DNA from: Zopfochytrium polystomum
Lineage: Eukaryota > Chytridiomycota > Chytridiomycetes > Chytridiales > Chytridiaceae
Length of the DNA stretch: 64,000 bases
Assembly (NCBI GenBank): GCA_025765615.1
Contig: JAIVFJ010000205.1
Location: 1 to 64,000 of the forward strand
Reading direction: 5' to 3'
The notes under the pieces were generated by a model. The model did not search any database. It saw nothing but the letters and a program-made list of their open reading frames with translations, and was not told the DNA's origin. Positions within the stretch are counted from its first letter, which is position 1. The number at the start of each line of letters is the position of its first letter. Positions 12,174-23,130 of this stretch are shown here, piece after piece. Position numbers and translations under genes: made by a program.

Positions 12174-13425
12174 AACTCACGCTCGAAAAGTTCTCCAACG
12201 GGTCCCACGCCCACAACAAAATATACGCGACGCCGCCCGACATGAGCAGCACGTTGAACAGGTTGCACAGGCACTCGAAAAACTTTGCGACCGGCGACGC
12301 CCGCCGTGCACGCGCGATCTCGTTCCGCCCGTGCTTCTGCTGCCGCTCCCGCGCCGTCGCCGTAGCCAGCCCGCGCGACTCGCTTGCAGGCTTGCTCGCG
12401 CACGCGTGCGTCCCGTACCGCGTGAGCAGCGCGTCGAGCGGGAGCCGGTGGTCGTCCTTGTTTGAGTGGGGGAAGGGTGGGGAAGTTTGGTGCGTGGGGT
12501 CAGGCTTTCGGCACTACAACGTCGCGGCAAGACCCCTCCCAAAAAAAAAAAAGAAAAGAAAAGAATAAGAACGCTCCCCAGACTCCCCTCACACTCTCCA
12601 ACTCACAATCTTCACCGTCGCGTCCCGCAACGGCACCAACGCCCGCTGCCGCCGCGCCGCGTCCTCCTCTTCTTCCCCCGCTCCCGCCCGGAAAATCGCC
12701 CCGACATCGTGCGCCGCCTCCTCGTCCGCCTCCGTCCCCTCGCCGCCGCCGCCCCCCGCCGCGTCCGCCGCCTCCCCACCCCCACCCCCACCACCACCGC
12801 CGCCGCCGCCATCGTCACCCGCACCCGCGCTCGCCAGCACAGACCCCTTCCGCGACCGCGTCCCCGCCGCCGCCGCCGTCACGCCGCCGCCGCCGCTTCC
12901 AGCCGTCGACGCGCGGTGCGACCCGCCGCCGTGGTGGTGGAGGTGGTGGTCCGGCGCAAACAGCATCGCGTCGCCCGCCGTCGCCCCGGGAACCACGACG
13001 CTCGACGACGCCCGCTGCACCATCGGTTTCGGCTTGGGCATCAGCTGCACGACCGTCGCGACCCCGCCGCGCGTCGTCGTCGCCGCCGCCAGCCGCGTCG
13101 ACGAGCCCGTGCGGCTGCTGCTGCTGCCCGCGGGCGGCGACGGCGGCGACGAGGACGACGCGTCGGGGTTGTCGGGCGGCGCTGGTTCGTGCTCCGCGTG
13201 GATCTGGATCGACGGCGCGCTGCCGAGCGGCGACGACGTGGCGGGCTTTTGCGTCGGGGTGGCGCCGCCGCCGCCGCCGCCAGCGGCTAGGTGCCCCGCC
13301 GAGGAGGCGTTGTGCTTGGACTGGCGCGGCGAGGACGGGGCCGACGCGGCCTGGTCGCCGGGCTTGTCACGCGAGAAGAGCTTGCCGAGGGACCGTGAAG
13401 ACGACGAGCTCGGTAGAGGCGACAT
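7153..13425 (-). CDS. P-type ATPase of the Na,K/H,K-like (IIC) type
   Basis: Integral membrane cation pump, about 1531 residues. Thirteen exons, complement: 13425-12607, 12456-12181, 11981-11883, 11769-11490, 11325-10788, 10672-10561, 10398-10069, 9907-9235, 9160-9135, 8936-7985, 7906-7693, 7594-7484, 7319-7153. All joins keep phase except exon 9 to 10, one base out. Motifs: TGES in the A domain (exon 4), DKTGTLT with the phosphorylated Asp near residue 616, KGAPER (exon 7), TGDGVNDAAALKK (exon 8), then M5/M6 with LAEIFPY and AVDLGFE. The order and spacing match Na,K-ATPase alpha chains. Unusual points are a 270-residue low-complexity N-terminus, a long Ala/Gly/Ser insert between M6 and M7 (exon 10), another insert in the P domain, and altered ion-site residues. 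Intron 2 holds a (GA/TC) repeat and poly-A/T. The transported ion is not deducible. The gene starts 154 nt downstream of the NIPSNAP stop. Confidence 0.9.
12013..12087. repeat. (GA)n microsatellite inside ATPase intron 2
   Basis: An almost pure GA tract. On the coding strand it is a (TC) pyrimidine tract upstream of the acceptor at 11982. It is followed by a poly-A tract at 12137-12168 (poly-T on the coding strand). Confidence 0.85.
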
Positions 13426-13578
13426 GGTTGGAAATCGCGAAAACGCCTTTATTTGCTGTTTGCAGTGTGACAATCCGTGGTTGAAGCTCTTAATTTTTTT
13501 TTTCCTTCTTTTTTTTGGTTCGTTTGATCCTCGGAGTCTTCATATTTGCCCCTCGCCGCCGGTTTTCGGTTTGACCGT

Positions 13579-15278
13579 CTAGCGACGCGGCGAAAAGGGG
13601 AAGGGCTGCATAATGCGACTTTGCATTCGGTCGATCATGCGAACTGCAGAAAGGGAAATCAGAGGGATGAGCCAAAATAGTTCGATCCCACAACGCTGTA
13701 CTGACCTGTATTATAAACAGTGGTGGCCCATCCGTCGACTTCCCAGCACGCTTCACGCATCTCCTTGCGCACTTGAAGATTGCTGTTTGAGAAATGAGTT
13801 CGGTAAACGGTTTCGAACATGCAAGCGCCTCTGTACGTCACAGATACTTACGGAAAAGCCCACATCTACAAGGGGGAAAAACGATACGTCAGAACACCAA
13901 GCAAAAAAGAACCGGAAGAAATAAAAATAATCGCAGCTTTCGCTTACATGGTGAACGACGTGAAGGTCACCTAGTTGCGAGAACCACGCTCCGACAGGTT
14001 CCATATACTTTCGGCGAGCCTCCAGACCTTTTTTCCTGCAGTTGTCGGTTTGAACTTGCGCCTACGATCGGTTCCTCTGCCCTCAATTGCAAACATACGT
14101 ACCACTCGGTCTTCCACTCCATGAGGCGCCCAGGTTTCAACGTGTAAGAGCGGAGCTCGTAGATTTTCCCCTGAGTTGGCTCACCACCGGCCCAAAAGTC
14201 AAACTCTTGAACCATCTGGTTCTCGCGCGAGCGTAACATAGGGCGAAGATCTCGCATAAACTTTTGGTACATCTGGGATCGATCGGGTGTTTGGAGCCAG
14301 AGGGAGGGACAAAGCGACGTGGTGAGGCAATCAGCCCCTCGTGACCATTTCACGTGGCACCAAGAAATCGCGAGGAAGCAGGAAGAGATTTGAGCACTAA
14401 CCTCGTCCTTGGCCAGGAGCTCATTGGTCTCGTGGTAGCCCGGGTAGTTGTTGTATTGCCAAATGTGCACTTCAGGATGCGGGAGAGGGAGGCGGTGCGG
14501 TTACTTGATCTCGAACGCGCATGAAGTGAACGGGTCTGCCCACCTGCTTGGTCCAGCGGCCCAACCTCTGTGTACCAGCTGCCGAACAAGGCGCGTTTGA
14601 GATGCTTTTCGCTAGAGATACGAGGGTAGTGTTCCGTGACAAGGCCGGTGTAGTCGTCCCACGCTTCGGGTTTCACGTTGTGAACTGAAACGGGGAATGG
14701 CGGTCACCAAAGACATCGCAGATGGCCAAAAACCAGAACATACCAAGCATCTTGTGCACGTACTTGCCGCGGGCAGCTAACTTGGAATGGGCTTCCAAAA
14801 ACAGTTCTTCCTGCTCGCCGGAGCCCATCAGAATGGTTCTGACGATGCTCTTCTTCTTTGGGGCAGGAGGAGGCGGGGACTCGGAGGAAGTCGAGTACAG
14901 CCGGAATCCAGCGCGGGCGGGCAGGATGAGTTCGCGGTGTGGCGGCACCGACAGGACAGCCGACGATCCCGAAACCAGACCGGATGGGGCAGAGAGCGCC
15001 GGCTCGGTCGGGGCGGTGGCCGATCTGCCGCTTTCAGAGTATGAGGCAGCGGAAGAGAAGGTGGAGCGGCGCGCGGAAGACGAGTAAGGTCGCACAAGGG
15101 CCGCGCGTGCAGGTGAGATCCGCGGGTCGGTCGCGAAGCAAGGAAGGGCTGCTCGCGGCATCATCGCTGACAACGCGACGGTGGTGGTGGTGGTGGTGGT
15201 GGTGGTGGCGAGGGAAGAGGCCGCAGAGACGGCGGCGACGGCGGGGGTCGCCTTAGCCCCGAACCTCGATGACCACAT
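13579..15278 (-). CDS. NIPSNAP-family mitochondrial protein
   Basis: Eight exons, complement: 15278-14744, 14684-14544, 14469-14402, 14272-14103, 14035-13948, 13865-13852, 13782-13706, 13643-13579, all in phase, giving 385 residues. The first 130 or so residues are basic and Ser/Ala-rich, consistent with a mitochondrial presequence. The body has two NIPSNAP repeats: first HNVKPEAWDDYTGLV...HIWQYNNYPGY, then KIYELRSYTLKPGRLMEW...HHMWAFPNLQVRKE...GWATTVY. The C-terminus SRIMQPFPFSP matches the family end. Exon 6 is only 14 nt and encodes most of MWAFP, a conserved position, which supports it. NIPSNAPs are mitochondrial dimeric alpha-beta barrel proteins whose fungal role is unclear. It shares a 0.84-kb upstream region with the divergent Ser/Thr-rich gene. 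Confidence 0.9.
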
Positions 15279-16114
15279 GTCGTGCGGTTGGGGCAGAGTG
15301 GAGGGGGGGGCAACGCGGCGAGCTCAAAAATTTCAGAGAGAGACCTGTGCCACGACGCCCACCCACTCCAAGCTCCAATTTCGACTGGTTTCATTAATTT
15401 TGACAGACCGGCAGACAGAGCGAGTGCGGGAGTGGCTGCTTTTGGCGTGGGCACGTGCCGACCTTTACTGTCTGTCTCTCTCGGTCTGGCGTGCTCTCTC
15501 TCACTCTCTCTCGCTCTCACTCTCTCTCTCCCCTCATCATCGATAAGCCCTGCAACTCACGCCAGTCGCAAATACATCCTGCCAACAACGGCTTGAGGAG
15601 AGGCCCCTTCTCAATGCGCTTGCGACTTGAAAAGGCGGCTGCTCGCCCGCCGTAACATCTCCGTGTCGCTCAAGGCTTCGAAGAAGACGGACGCGATTGA
15701 GCGGCTTTTCACACATTGACTAACTCCCCTCCCCCCTCCGCCTCCCCTTTCTTCGTCCCCTCTTTCCTTGACGTACGTTTTTAGCTTGCTTCCGCCCGAA
15801 GCAGTTTTGGATCTGAACAGTTCCTTCGGTGCGGGGTGCATGCATGGCACGATGGTGTGTGAACGCTGAGTTTGAATTCAGAACTCCGCTTCCAAACTCC
15901 ACTTTAAGTCCACAACACACTTCAGAAAAAAAAAAAAGTACGAAAGTACAGTCGAAAGTGAAAAACAAGGGTTGTCTTCAAAGAAAAGACAGCTGCGCGG
16001 AGATAACTGTATGGGGCATATAAAAGCGCGGTCCTCACAGCACTTTGACATTTTCTCCAACATAAACGTCAAGTCTCGCCCTTCCCCCCCCGGTTCTCAA
16101 AAGCTCAGAACTAC
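15279..16114. other. Divergent promoter region (NIPSNAP / Ser-Thr-rich gene)
   Basis: An 836-nt interval between two divergent starts. It contains TC-rich microsatellite patches (15478-15530) and a TATA box for the rightward gene. No internal gene is supported. Confidence 0.6.
16019..16026 (+). promoter_or_regulatory. TATA box upstream of Ser/Thr-rich gene
   Basis: TATAAAAG lies 96 nt before the ATG at 16115, a normal fungal TATA-to-start spacing. Sequence inference only. Confidence 0.6.
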
Positions 16115-19100
16115 ATGTCACACTGTCGCCGTCACAATCGCTGGGTCTCTCCAGTCGAAAGAACATCCCGAAGAGCCGGCTCCAGACTATTCCGCGGCGC
16201 GGCCGTCCTTCTCGCGTTCAACGCCTTCTCCAGCATTGCCTCAGCCAGTCCCCTGCCCGCCACGTTCAGCCTCGTCGCTGTCGACGCGGGACTACAGTTT
16301 TTGGGAGGCAGCGATATTCCATCATCGTCAGGTTCGTAATGATGGCTGTAATTTGAGAAGAGTGACAGAAGGTCAAGAGCGCGGGGGTAAAAAAAAAAAA
16401 AAGGGCGGAAGGGGGTGAGGGGTGAGAGGGTTGTCTTGTCGCCGGAAAAAAAAAAAAAAAAAAAAAAACACTGAAAAATGGCGGCACGCTTTTGGACAAC
16501 ACAGGCCCACCATCATCGTCGTCGTTGTCATCGGCCTCCGCATCCTCTACCACCACCATTACCCCGCAGCCGATCACCATCACCGTTCCCGTGGCATCGA
16601 CTACATTCGTCACCACAACAACATCAAGAACAACCCCGCCATCATCGCCCAAGTCCATCTCCACCACATCGGGCCGACTGGACGACGCATCGCCGTCGCC
16701 GCCGCCGTCGCAGCCAACAGCGGACGCGAGCGGCGCGTCCGACTTGAGTGTTACCGAGGACGGCGGCGGCACAGAGACCGACACTTTCTTCACCGAGATC
16801 ACCGCCACCGAAACCGCCATCGCCGTCTCAATCGTCGAGGCGACCGAGATCATCACCGAGTTTGTGACCGAGGGCGACTCGACGACCGAGACCGCCGAAT
16901 CGACCGACGCGGCTACGACTGATATCCCAACATCGTCCTCGCCAGGGTCCGAGTCCGTGTCGCCCACGGGCATCTTTGAGAGCACTATCACCGTGATTGA
17001 GACGGAAGTTGCGACCGAAATAGCAACCGAAACGGCGACAGAAACTGCGACCGAGACGGAATCGGCGTCGGAAACTACCGACGCGACGTCTGATGTCGTT
17101 CCCTTGAACACGAGTTTCAACACCGGAAGCACTTTCGGCAGGGGTCTCAGTCGGACGAGTACGAGTGCCGCGACCACCACCTCAGCCCAGCCTAGTGTCG
17201 CGGACTCCCCGACGAGCTCTAGCTTTACTGTGACCATCCCCGTCTCCACGACAACGTCGATACCGTCGGCGGAGACGCCGTCGATCACGAGCTCGATTTC
17301 TCAGACTTCTTCCATCACGGAGCGGCCCTCTTCGACGCCAATCGTGGTCCCTGGCTCCTCATCGTTCACTCTTCAACCCTCGGTTCTCGGAACTGGCATA
17401 GAGAATGGAGCCACTTCAACCGACACTACCGGGTTCGACACCGGAGCCCAACTGACAGGAACATGGTCTGATGTGTTCGGCGGCTCCACCGATTCCACGG
17501 ACGCGGCGACCTCCACCGCCCTCCCTGCGTCTCAATCCCAAACCTCTGTTGTTGGCATTTCAACCACATCCTCGGTGCCTGTTTCTGTCCCCGAAGGCAC
17601 AATCTCGGTGCCAATCTCGCCACCAACGGCCTCTGCGTCTTTGACCCCGTCGCCCTCCGTTTTGGGTGAAGAAATCTCGAGGAGCGTTCCCACATCGGCA
17701 GCGACCGCCGCGTCCCCATCGAGCGTCTCCGACCCCTCACAAAGCCTCAGCGTTGGCGCTGGGGGAACTCTGACCGTCAGCGTGTCGGCTGTCTCACCTT
17801 CGGCGTCTTCGCAAGGGGAAGTGTCGTCGTCCGCAACCGCGATATCTTCATTGGCAGTGTCACCCTCAGAGTCTTCCGCCGCGTCGACCGATTCACCGTC
17901 ACCGTCCGCTTCGGCTGTTGCATCTTCGACACTGACGAGCGCCACAGCATCCACAGCGCTGCCCTCTTCGTCGTCATCGTCACCCGCGGGGAGTGCGTCG
18001 TTATCAGTTGCATCCCCGGGTTCTTCAAGCAGCACTCCTCTAGCGGCACCCAGTCAGTCGTCGTCTACTTCCAGCAGCCTCGTGACAATATTATCGTCGT
18101 CGTTGTCCTCCCAGTCCTCACCAACGACATTGTCCGCGTCGTCGACGTCTGTGTCCTCCACCTCAACCGCGTCCCCGTCGGCATCTAGCACCTTGCTTCC
18201 CACAACATCCGCCGGGTCGTCATTGCCTCCAATCGCCGCATCGTCCACAAGCTCCGTCACCTCGCCGTCGTCCTCTTCATGGTCGCTGTCAACTCCGGTG
18301 CCTTCCTCGTCGACGTTGTCAGTGCCCTCGTCCTCTCCCTTGCCTTCGTCGACTTTGGCATCGTCAGCGACGACGACGACTGCAGCAACGTCCGCCACCT
18401 CGACACTCGCATCGGCGTCCGGCGGGTCTACACCCTTCTCCCCGTCGGAAGCGTCCACGTCCAAAGGTCCGATAACCCTGACAACCACATCCACTTCCAC
18501 GTCCACGTCCACTACAACCATCGTTCGGTCAACAGAGCCAGTCGCATCCTCGTCGATTTCGTCTTCGTCTTTCTCGGCGTCTTTGACTTCGTCAGTGTCG
18601 CCGTCATCGTCGTCGTCGGCGTCTTCGCCCTCGTCCTCGTCAGCGTCATCGACCTCCTCTTCGCCGACTCCGTCCGCGTCGCTCTCGCTATCATCTTCGG
18701 TATTTGCGTCCTCGTCGCTGGCGGCGTCTTCGTCCTCGTCCTCACCGGCACCGTCGTCTTCGGCTTTGTCAATTGCGTCATCCTCAACGTCCCCAACCTC
18801 GGCCCCTTCTTCCCCTTCGTCGCCGTCTACCTCGTCGACGTCGACGCCGTCAACTCCCACACCCTCCGCATCATCGGTGGCCCCCAGCTCGTCCTCACCG
18901 TCATCCCCGCAAACCTCTTCACCCTCGCCCATCGCCTCCTCCGCATCCGCCGACGCTCTCAGCCGCAGCACTACCTCCACCCCGCCGCCCCCTTCCGCCT
19001 CCGCCTCCAACTCGTCCACCTCCACCCCCTCATCCACACCCTCAACAACCCGCAGCCCCTCCGTCCTCGGCGAAAGCACAACCCGCGCCCCGCCCTCCCG

Positions 19101-19401
19101 CTCGCAGTCTTCCTCCTCCGCCCCCGCACCACCCACCTCCCCCTCACCGTCGCCGCCCTCCATCCAAACCTCCGACTCCGCCCCGCAACCCGTCTACGCC
19201 TCCCCGCCACCACCACCACCGCCGCCTTGCACGAAGGAACACCCGCTGCCACCCCCGGCGCCGTCCTCCTCAAACTCCACCGCCCCGGCAACTGCAACCA
19301 CCACCGCCGCAGCCACCGGCGCCCTAATCACATCCACAATCGTCCCAAAACCCCTCCCGGCCACCGCCCGCCGCCGCCGCCGCCGTCGCGCCGACGCGTG
19401 A
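16115..19401 (+). CDS. Ser/Thr-rich secreted or cell-wall protein
   Basis: Exon 1 is 16115-16331 and exon 2 is 16505-19401, joined in phase 1 through a GT-AG intron, giving 1037 residues. A hydrophobic segment at about residues 28-48 (LFRGAAVLLAFNAF, then Ala/Ser) looks like a signal peptide or anchor after a basic N-terminus. The rest is mostly Ser, Thr, Ala and Pro, as in heavily O-mannosylated wall proteins or mucins. The ET-rich region near residues 110-210 is (T/A)ET-repetitive. A PSVLG motif recurs three times. The C-terminus is Pro-rich with one CTKE Cys, then a basic RRRRRRRADA tail. No GPI-type hydrophobic C-terminus or catalytic domain is seen. The long antisense open frames (Asp/Glu-rich) are compositional shadows. 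A TATA box precedes it. Confidence 0.75.
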
Positions 19402-20905
19402 GCGCGCGGCGCCCGTTTTATTCCCCAAGGGTTGGGGGCAGTCCCAATCCGCTCAGCGTCCTCGTTGCTGTCAGTTTTCCTTTTTATTATTTATTTATTT
19501 ACATATTCTTGCAGTTTCTCGTACCGCCCCCCCCCTTTCAGTGCCCACCTTCCCCATCGTTGTTAGTACACCTTTTTCCCTTGCTGCCAAGAACCCACCA
19601 CACACACACTGCCCGCGTATACATATCCCCCCCTCGCACCATCCTCCCCGTTCCCTGCCAACACGCTCTATTTATTCTCCCCCCCCCCCCAAAAAAAAAA
19701 CTGGAAAAGAAGCAGGAAAATATGACTCAGTGTGTGTTGTATGTTCTCGACTTTGTGCAACTGGGGGAGAGAGGGAGCGAGAGAGAGAGACGAGCACAAG
19801 AAAGAACTGTAACCCTTGCACGGGCGCCTGAAAAACAGCCACCCCACTCTCGGGGTGGGGCGGGTGAAGCGGGGTCGGGGGTCGCGGGGCTCGCGAACCG
19901 GCGGGGCGGGTCGTCGTGAAATGCAGTGCAAAACGCTGGACCCTGGGTGAGGGCGGAACATGCGCTTTCCAATTTTTTTTTTTTTTTTTCTCCATGGTTT
20001 TGTTTCCACAAGGAAAAAAAAGAAAAGAAAAGAAAGAAAAGAAAAGAAAAAAAAGGCAAAAACGAGTTGCTTTGGGAGGGGCAGCGTGGTTTGAATCGCA
20101 ATAATACTATGTTGCACGTTGTTTTTTTTTTTAAATTTTTTATGGGTCCTGTCCGGGGGGGCCGCTGCGGGACACTGAATCAGTCAAGGACGCGGAAAGC
20201 AGGAAGAAGGGTGGTGACAGGCGAGTTGTGCGGGTTGTGCGGGGCACTGGTAGGACCGGTATGGCAAGGTAGGGGGGCGAGAACGGAATAGATACATACA
20301 ACACCGGGGCGCGCAACAAAGGCGGTGGGGCAGGATGGGTGGGCTGCTACATACAAAATACTCGCGGGCGCAACGAACAGGGACGGGGCGGGGGGCAACA
20401 AGGTAAACGAGAGTGAAACGGAGAAACGAATGCAAAAAAAAAAAGAAGAAAAGGCGAAACCGCGGACGTGGGAAAGAGAAACAAAACACAGGGGGGTCCG
20501 TACGGGGGAAATAAGGATGCACGGGTCGGAAGGGTGGGAACCTTCTGCTCGGCAGGAGCTAGCACTTCGCGGCGGGTGTTTAAAAGAAAAGGAGAAAAAT
20601 AAGGAGCTAGGGCTTACTGATAGAACTGAATCGGACTGGGGAAGGCAGAAGCGGCTGGTGGTACTGCAGGGTTGCAAACGTGATTAAGGATAGCGTCGAG
20701 GCAGAAGAGATGGAAAGGGGCGGAAGGATGGCATCGCAAGCATTTGGAAAACGTTCGCAAAGACGCAAGACTGGACTGACGGGGAAAGAAGAGGGAATAT
20801 GTTTTGGGGTGAGTGGGAAGGTTTTGGCCGTTTTGGGGAGGACGAGAGAAAGGAGAAACGAAAAAAAAAAAAAGGCAGTCCGATTTTAAAAAGCCGATTT
20901 TGTGT
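19402..20905. other. Convergent 3' intergenic region
   Basis: It lies between the ends of the Ser/Thr-rich gene (plus) and the chitosanase (minus). It contains C, A and T homopolymers (19680-19698, 19972-19990) and an AG-rich stretch. No gene is supported. Confidence 0.6.
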
Positions 20906-21687
20906 TCACAGTTGGCACGTGACCGAGACGGGGTTGCCCGAGTTGTCGAGCACCTGGGCGGTGCGGCCGTTGAAGTTTGTGTTGCCGCTGTTGACCAACG
21001 ACCGGTAGCTTCTGACCCTGTATGCGGTGCCCGGGTAGGCGCCGCCGACGGCGTTGATGTAGTTGATGCGGGCGTCCAAAAAGGCGTTGAGGAACGCAAC
21101 CTCGTTCCCGCCCTGCGACGGCGGGCTCGCGACGCTCTGTGCGGCCGACGCAATCGCCTGCGTCCCGCCCAGCCCCAGCTGGATGGACGCGTCGAAAAGC
21201 TGCCCGACGCCGGCGGCCGTCTGCAGCCCGAGCGACTTGACCAGGTTGAGGTTCGGCGCAAGGTACTGCTGCGCCTCGACCTGCTTCTGCGCGGCGCCGA
21301 ACCCGGCCGGGTCCGCCGCGGCCGCGGCCCGCCACGCGTCGCAGAACCCGGCCATGGCGCCGCCCGTGTTGCCCGAGCCCTTGACCTGCTCCAGCGCGCC
21401 AAGGTACCCCGTCACCCCCGCTCGCCACCGCCGAATTGCTGCCCGACGCCTGGTACGCCTTCACCACCGACAGCGCCGCCCCAGACTTTGTCGTAAACTG
21501 CACGAACCCGGCAGAGAACCCGTTGCCGTCGCCAATGTCGCCGCAGATGCCAAAGTTGAGGTTGGTCGACCCCGTCTCGAAGATGGACGTGATGCGCAGC
21601 ACAATGTCGTACTGGCATGCAGACAGCCCTTGCGCTCCGTACAGGGTGTTGGGGTCCACGGCGTCGATGCCCGTCCCCGCGCCCCCA

Positions 21688-21719
<32 letters not shown>

Positions 21720-22559
21720 CGTGGTCGTCGTCGTCGGCTGCGCGGCAGAGGTGGACTTTGTCGTGGGCAGCGTTGTGACCTGCTTTACTGACTTTGTGGA
21801 CGTCGTCGGCTGCGGGGCGGCAGTGGTGGTGGTGGTCTTCGCCATGGTTGTCGTCTTTTGACCCTTTGTGTTTGCCGCAAAGCCGTCCGGCACGGCCACG
21901 CAGTAAGGAACGCCGCCGATCAACGAGCAGGCCGGGGCGCCTGCTTGGTCACACGCATCCAGGTGCGCCCAGACGCCGCCCGCGCACACCGCCAGCGAGT
22001 CCTGCCCGGCCGCGTCGTTGCGCGGGCCGCAGGCGTACGACGTGCCGCTGCAGGGCGAGTCGAGCGCAACGATCGGGGCGCCCGCGAGGGACACTGAGGG
22101 GTTGTTGTTTGCGGCGGCGGCGGCGGCTGCTGGGACCGGGGCTGCTGCTGCGGCTGCTGTGTCTTCCTGTGGGGCGGCGCCGGCGGCCGCGTCTGTGGCG
22201 CCCTTGTTGCCGCCTGCTGCTGCCGCCGGTGCTGCTGCGGCGGAGCCGCTGCTGCTGCTACTGCAGTTGTAGTCATAGTCGATGATACCGTTGTTGCAGA
22301 CGGCGGCCGACTGGTTGACGATCTGCAGCTCGACGCCGGTGGCCGGCCCGGTGCACTGGATGATGACCTTGCCGCACTGCGTCTTGCACAAGAACTGGTT
22401 TGCGTACTGGCAGTCGGACGTGGTGGACGACTGTCGCTGCTGTTGCTGGGGTTGCGGCTGAGGGACGGGGGACGCTGCGGTTGGAGTTGTTGCGAGGGGT
22501 GCGGCGACCACGGCCAGCGACAGTCCGAACAGGAGGAGTGAGAGATGAGGGTGGGGCAT
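20906..22559 (-). CDS. GH46-type chitosanase with Cys-rich N-terminal modules, frameshifted
   Basis: Secreted endo-chitosanase that hydrolyses chitosan. The start ATG at 22559 opens a signal peptide (about residues 1-20, SLLLFGLSLAVVAAP). Two Cys-rich modules follow: one near residues 49-99 (six Cys) and one near 165-220 (six or more Cys), separated by Ala/Gln linkers. A Thr-rich linker then leads to the catalytic domain. Catalytic landmarks match GH46: Glu in SIFETG, Asp in GDIGDGNGF, then the second half with GQLFDASIQLG, SPPSQGGNE and NAFLDAR. The reading frame breaks at the C run 21415-21419 (G run on the coding strand); one base fewer would join SGSNSAVASG to VTGYLGALEQ. The join sits inside the catalytic domain. 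Either this copy is a pseudogene or the assembly has a homopolymer error. Without the break it would be single-exon, about 550 residues. Confidence 0.8.
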
Positions 22560-23079
22560 GGGTCTTCGTTGTTGGGAGCGGAAAATACGAACAAGGGCGC
22601 AAGCAAGGGTGGGAGGGTGAGGGGGTCAGGGGGTAAGGGGTTGATTGATATCGCGTCGACGTGCAAGGAAGGGGAGCGCAGCCTGCGAGGTAGCGATGAA
22701 AGGTCGAATGAAGCGAGCGAGCGCGAGGGAGGGTGGAGTCTAATGGGCTATATGTGTGTAGCAATATTAATATTTTATTATGACTGTTCGTTCGACTTGC
22801 TCTTCTTCGTTTTTGTTTTTCTTCTTTTTTTCTTTTCATTTCTCTTTTCTCTTTTCTATTTTTCCTTGTCTTTTTCTTCTTCTTCTTTGTTTTTCTTTTT
22901 GTTCCATTCGAGTGACAGGTCTGTGTGCTAGTCTGTCTGTCAGTCTGCCTCCGCGTGTTTCTTTTTTGATTTGTTTCTTTCGGTGGCTGGAGCGAGAGAT
23001 TTTCGAGATCCTTTGCGCACACACAGCAGTGTTCTGACAGCTTTCTTGATTCTTGCAATTATTGGTTGGGTGTGTTCTC

Positions 23080-23082
<3 letters not shown>

Positions 23083-23129
<47 letters not shown>
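23083..23129. repeat. (TCTG)n microsatellite
   Basis: About eleven tandem TCTG units in an otherwise T-rich region. Confidence 0.9.

Positions 23130-23130
<1 letters not shown>

Noticed and set aside
16266..17288. Val/Ser/Asp-rich 340-codon minus frame
   Set aside because: Antisense to the Ser/Thr-rich gene. Its hydrophobic stretches come from complementing T-rich codons.
18054..19163. Asp/Glu/Val-rich 369-codon minus frame
   Set aside because: It is the antisense of the Ser/Thr-rich gene, whose coding strand is supported by a TATA box, signal-like N-terminus and splice sites.
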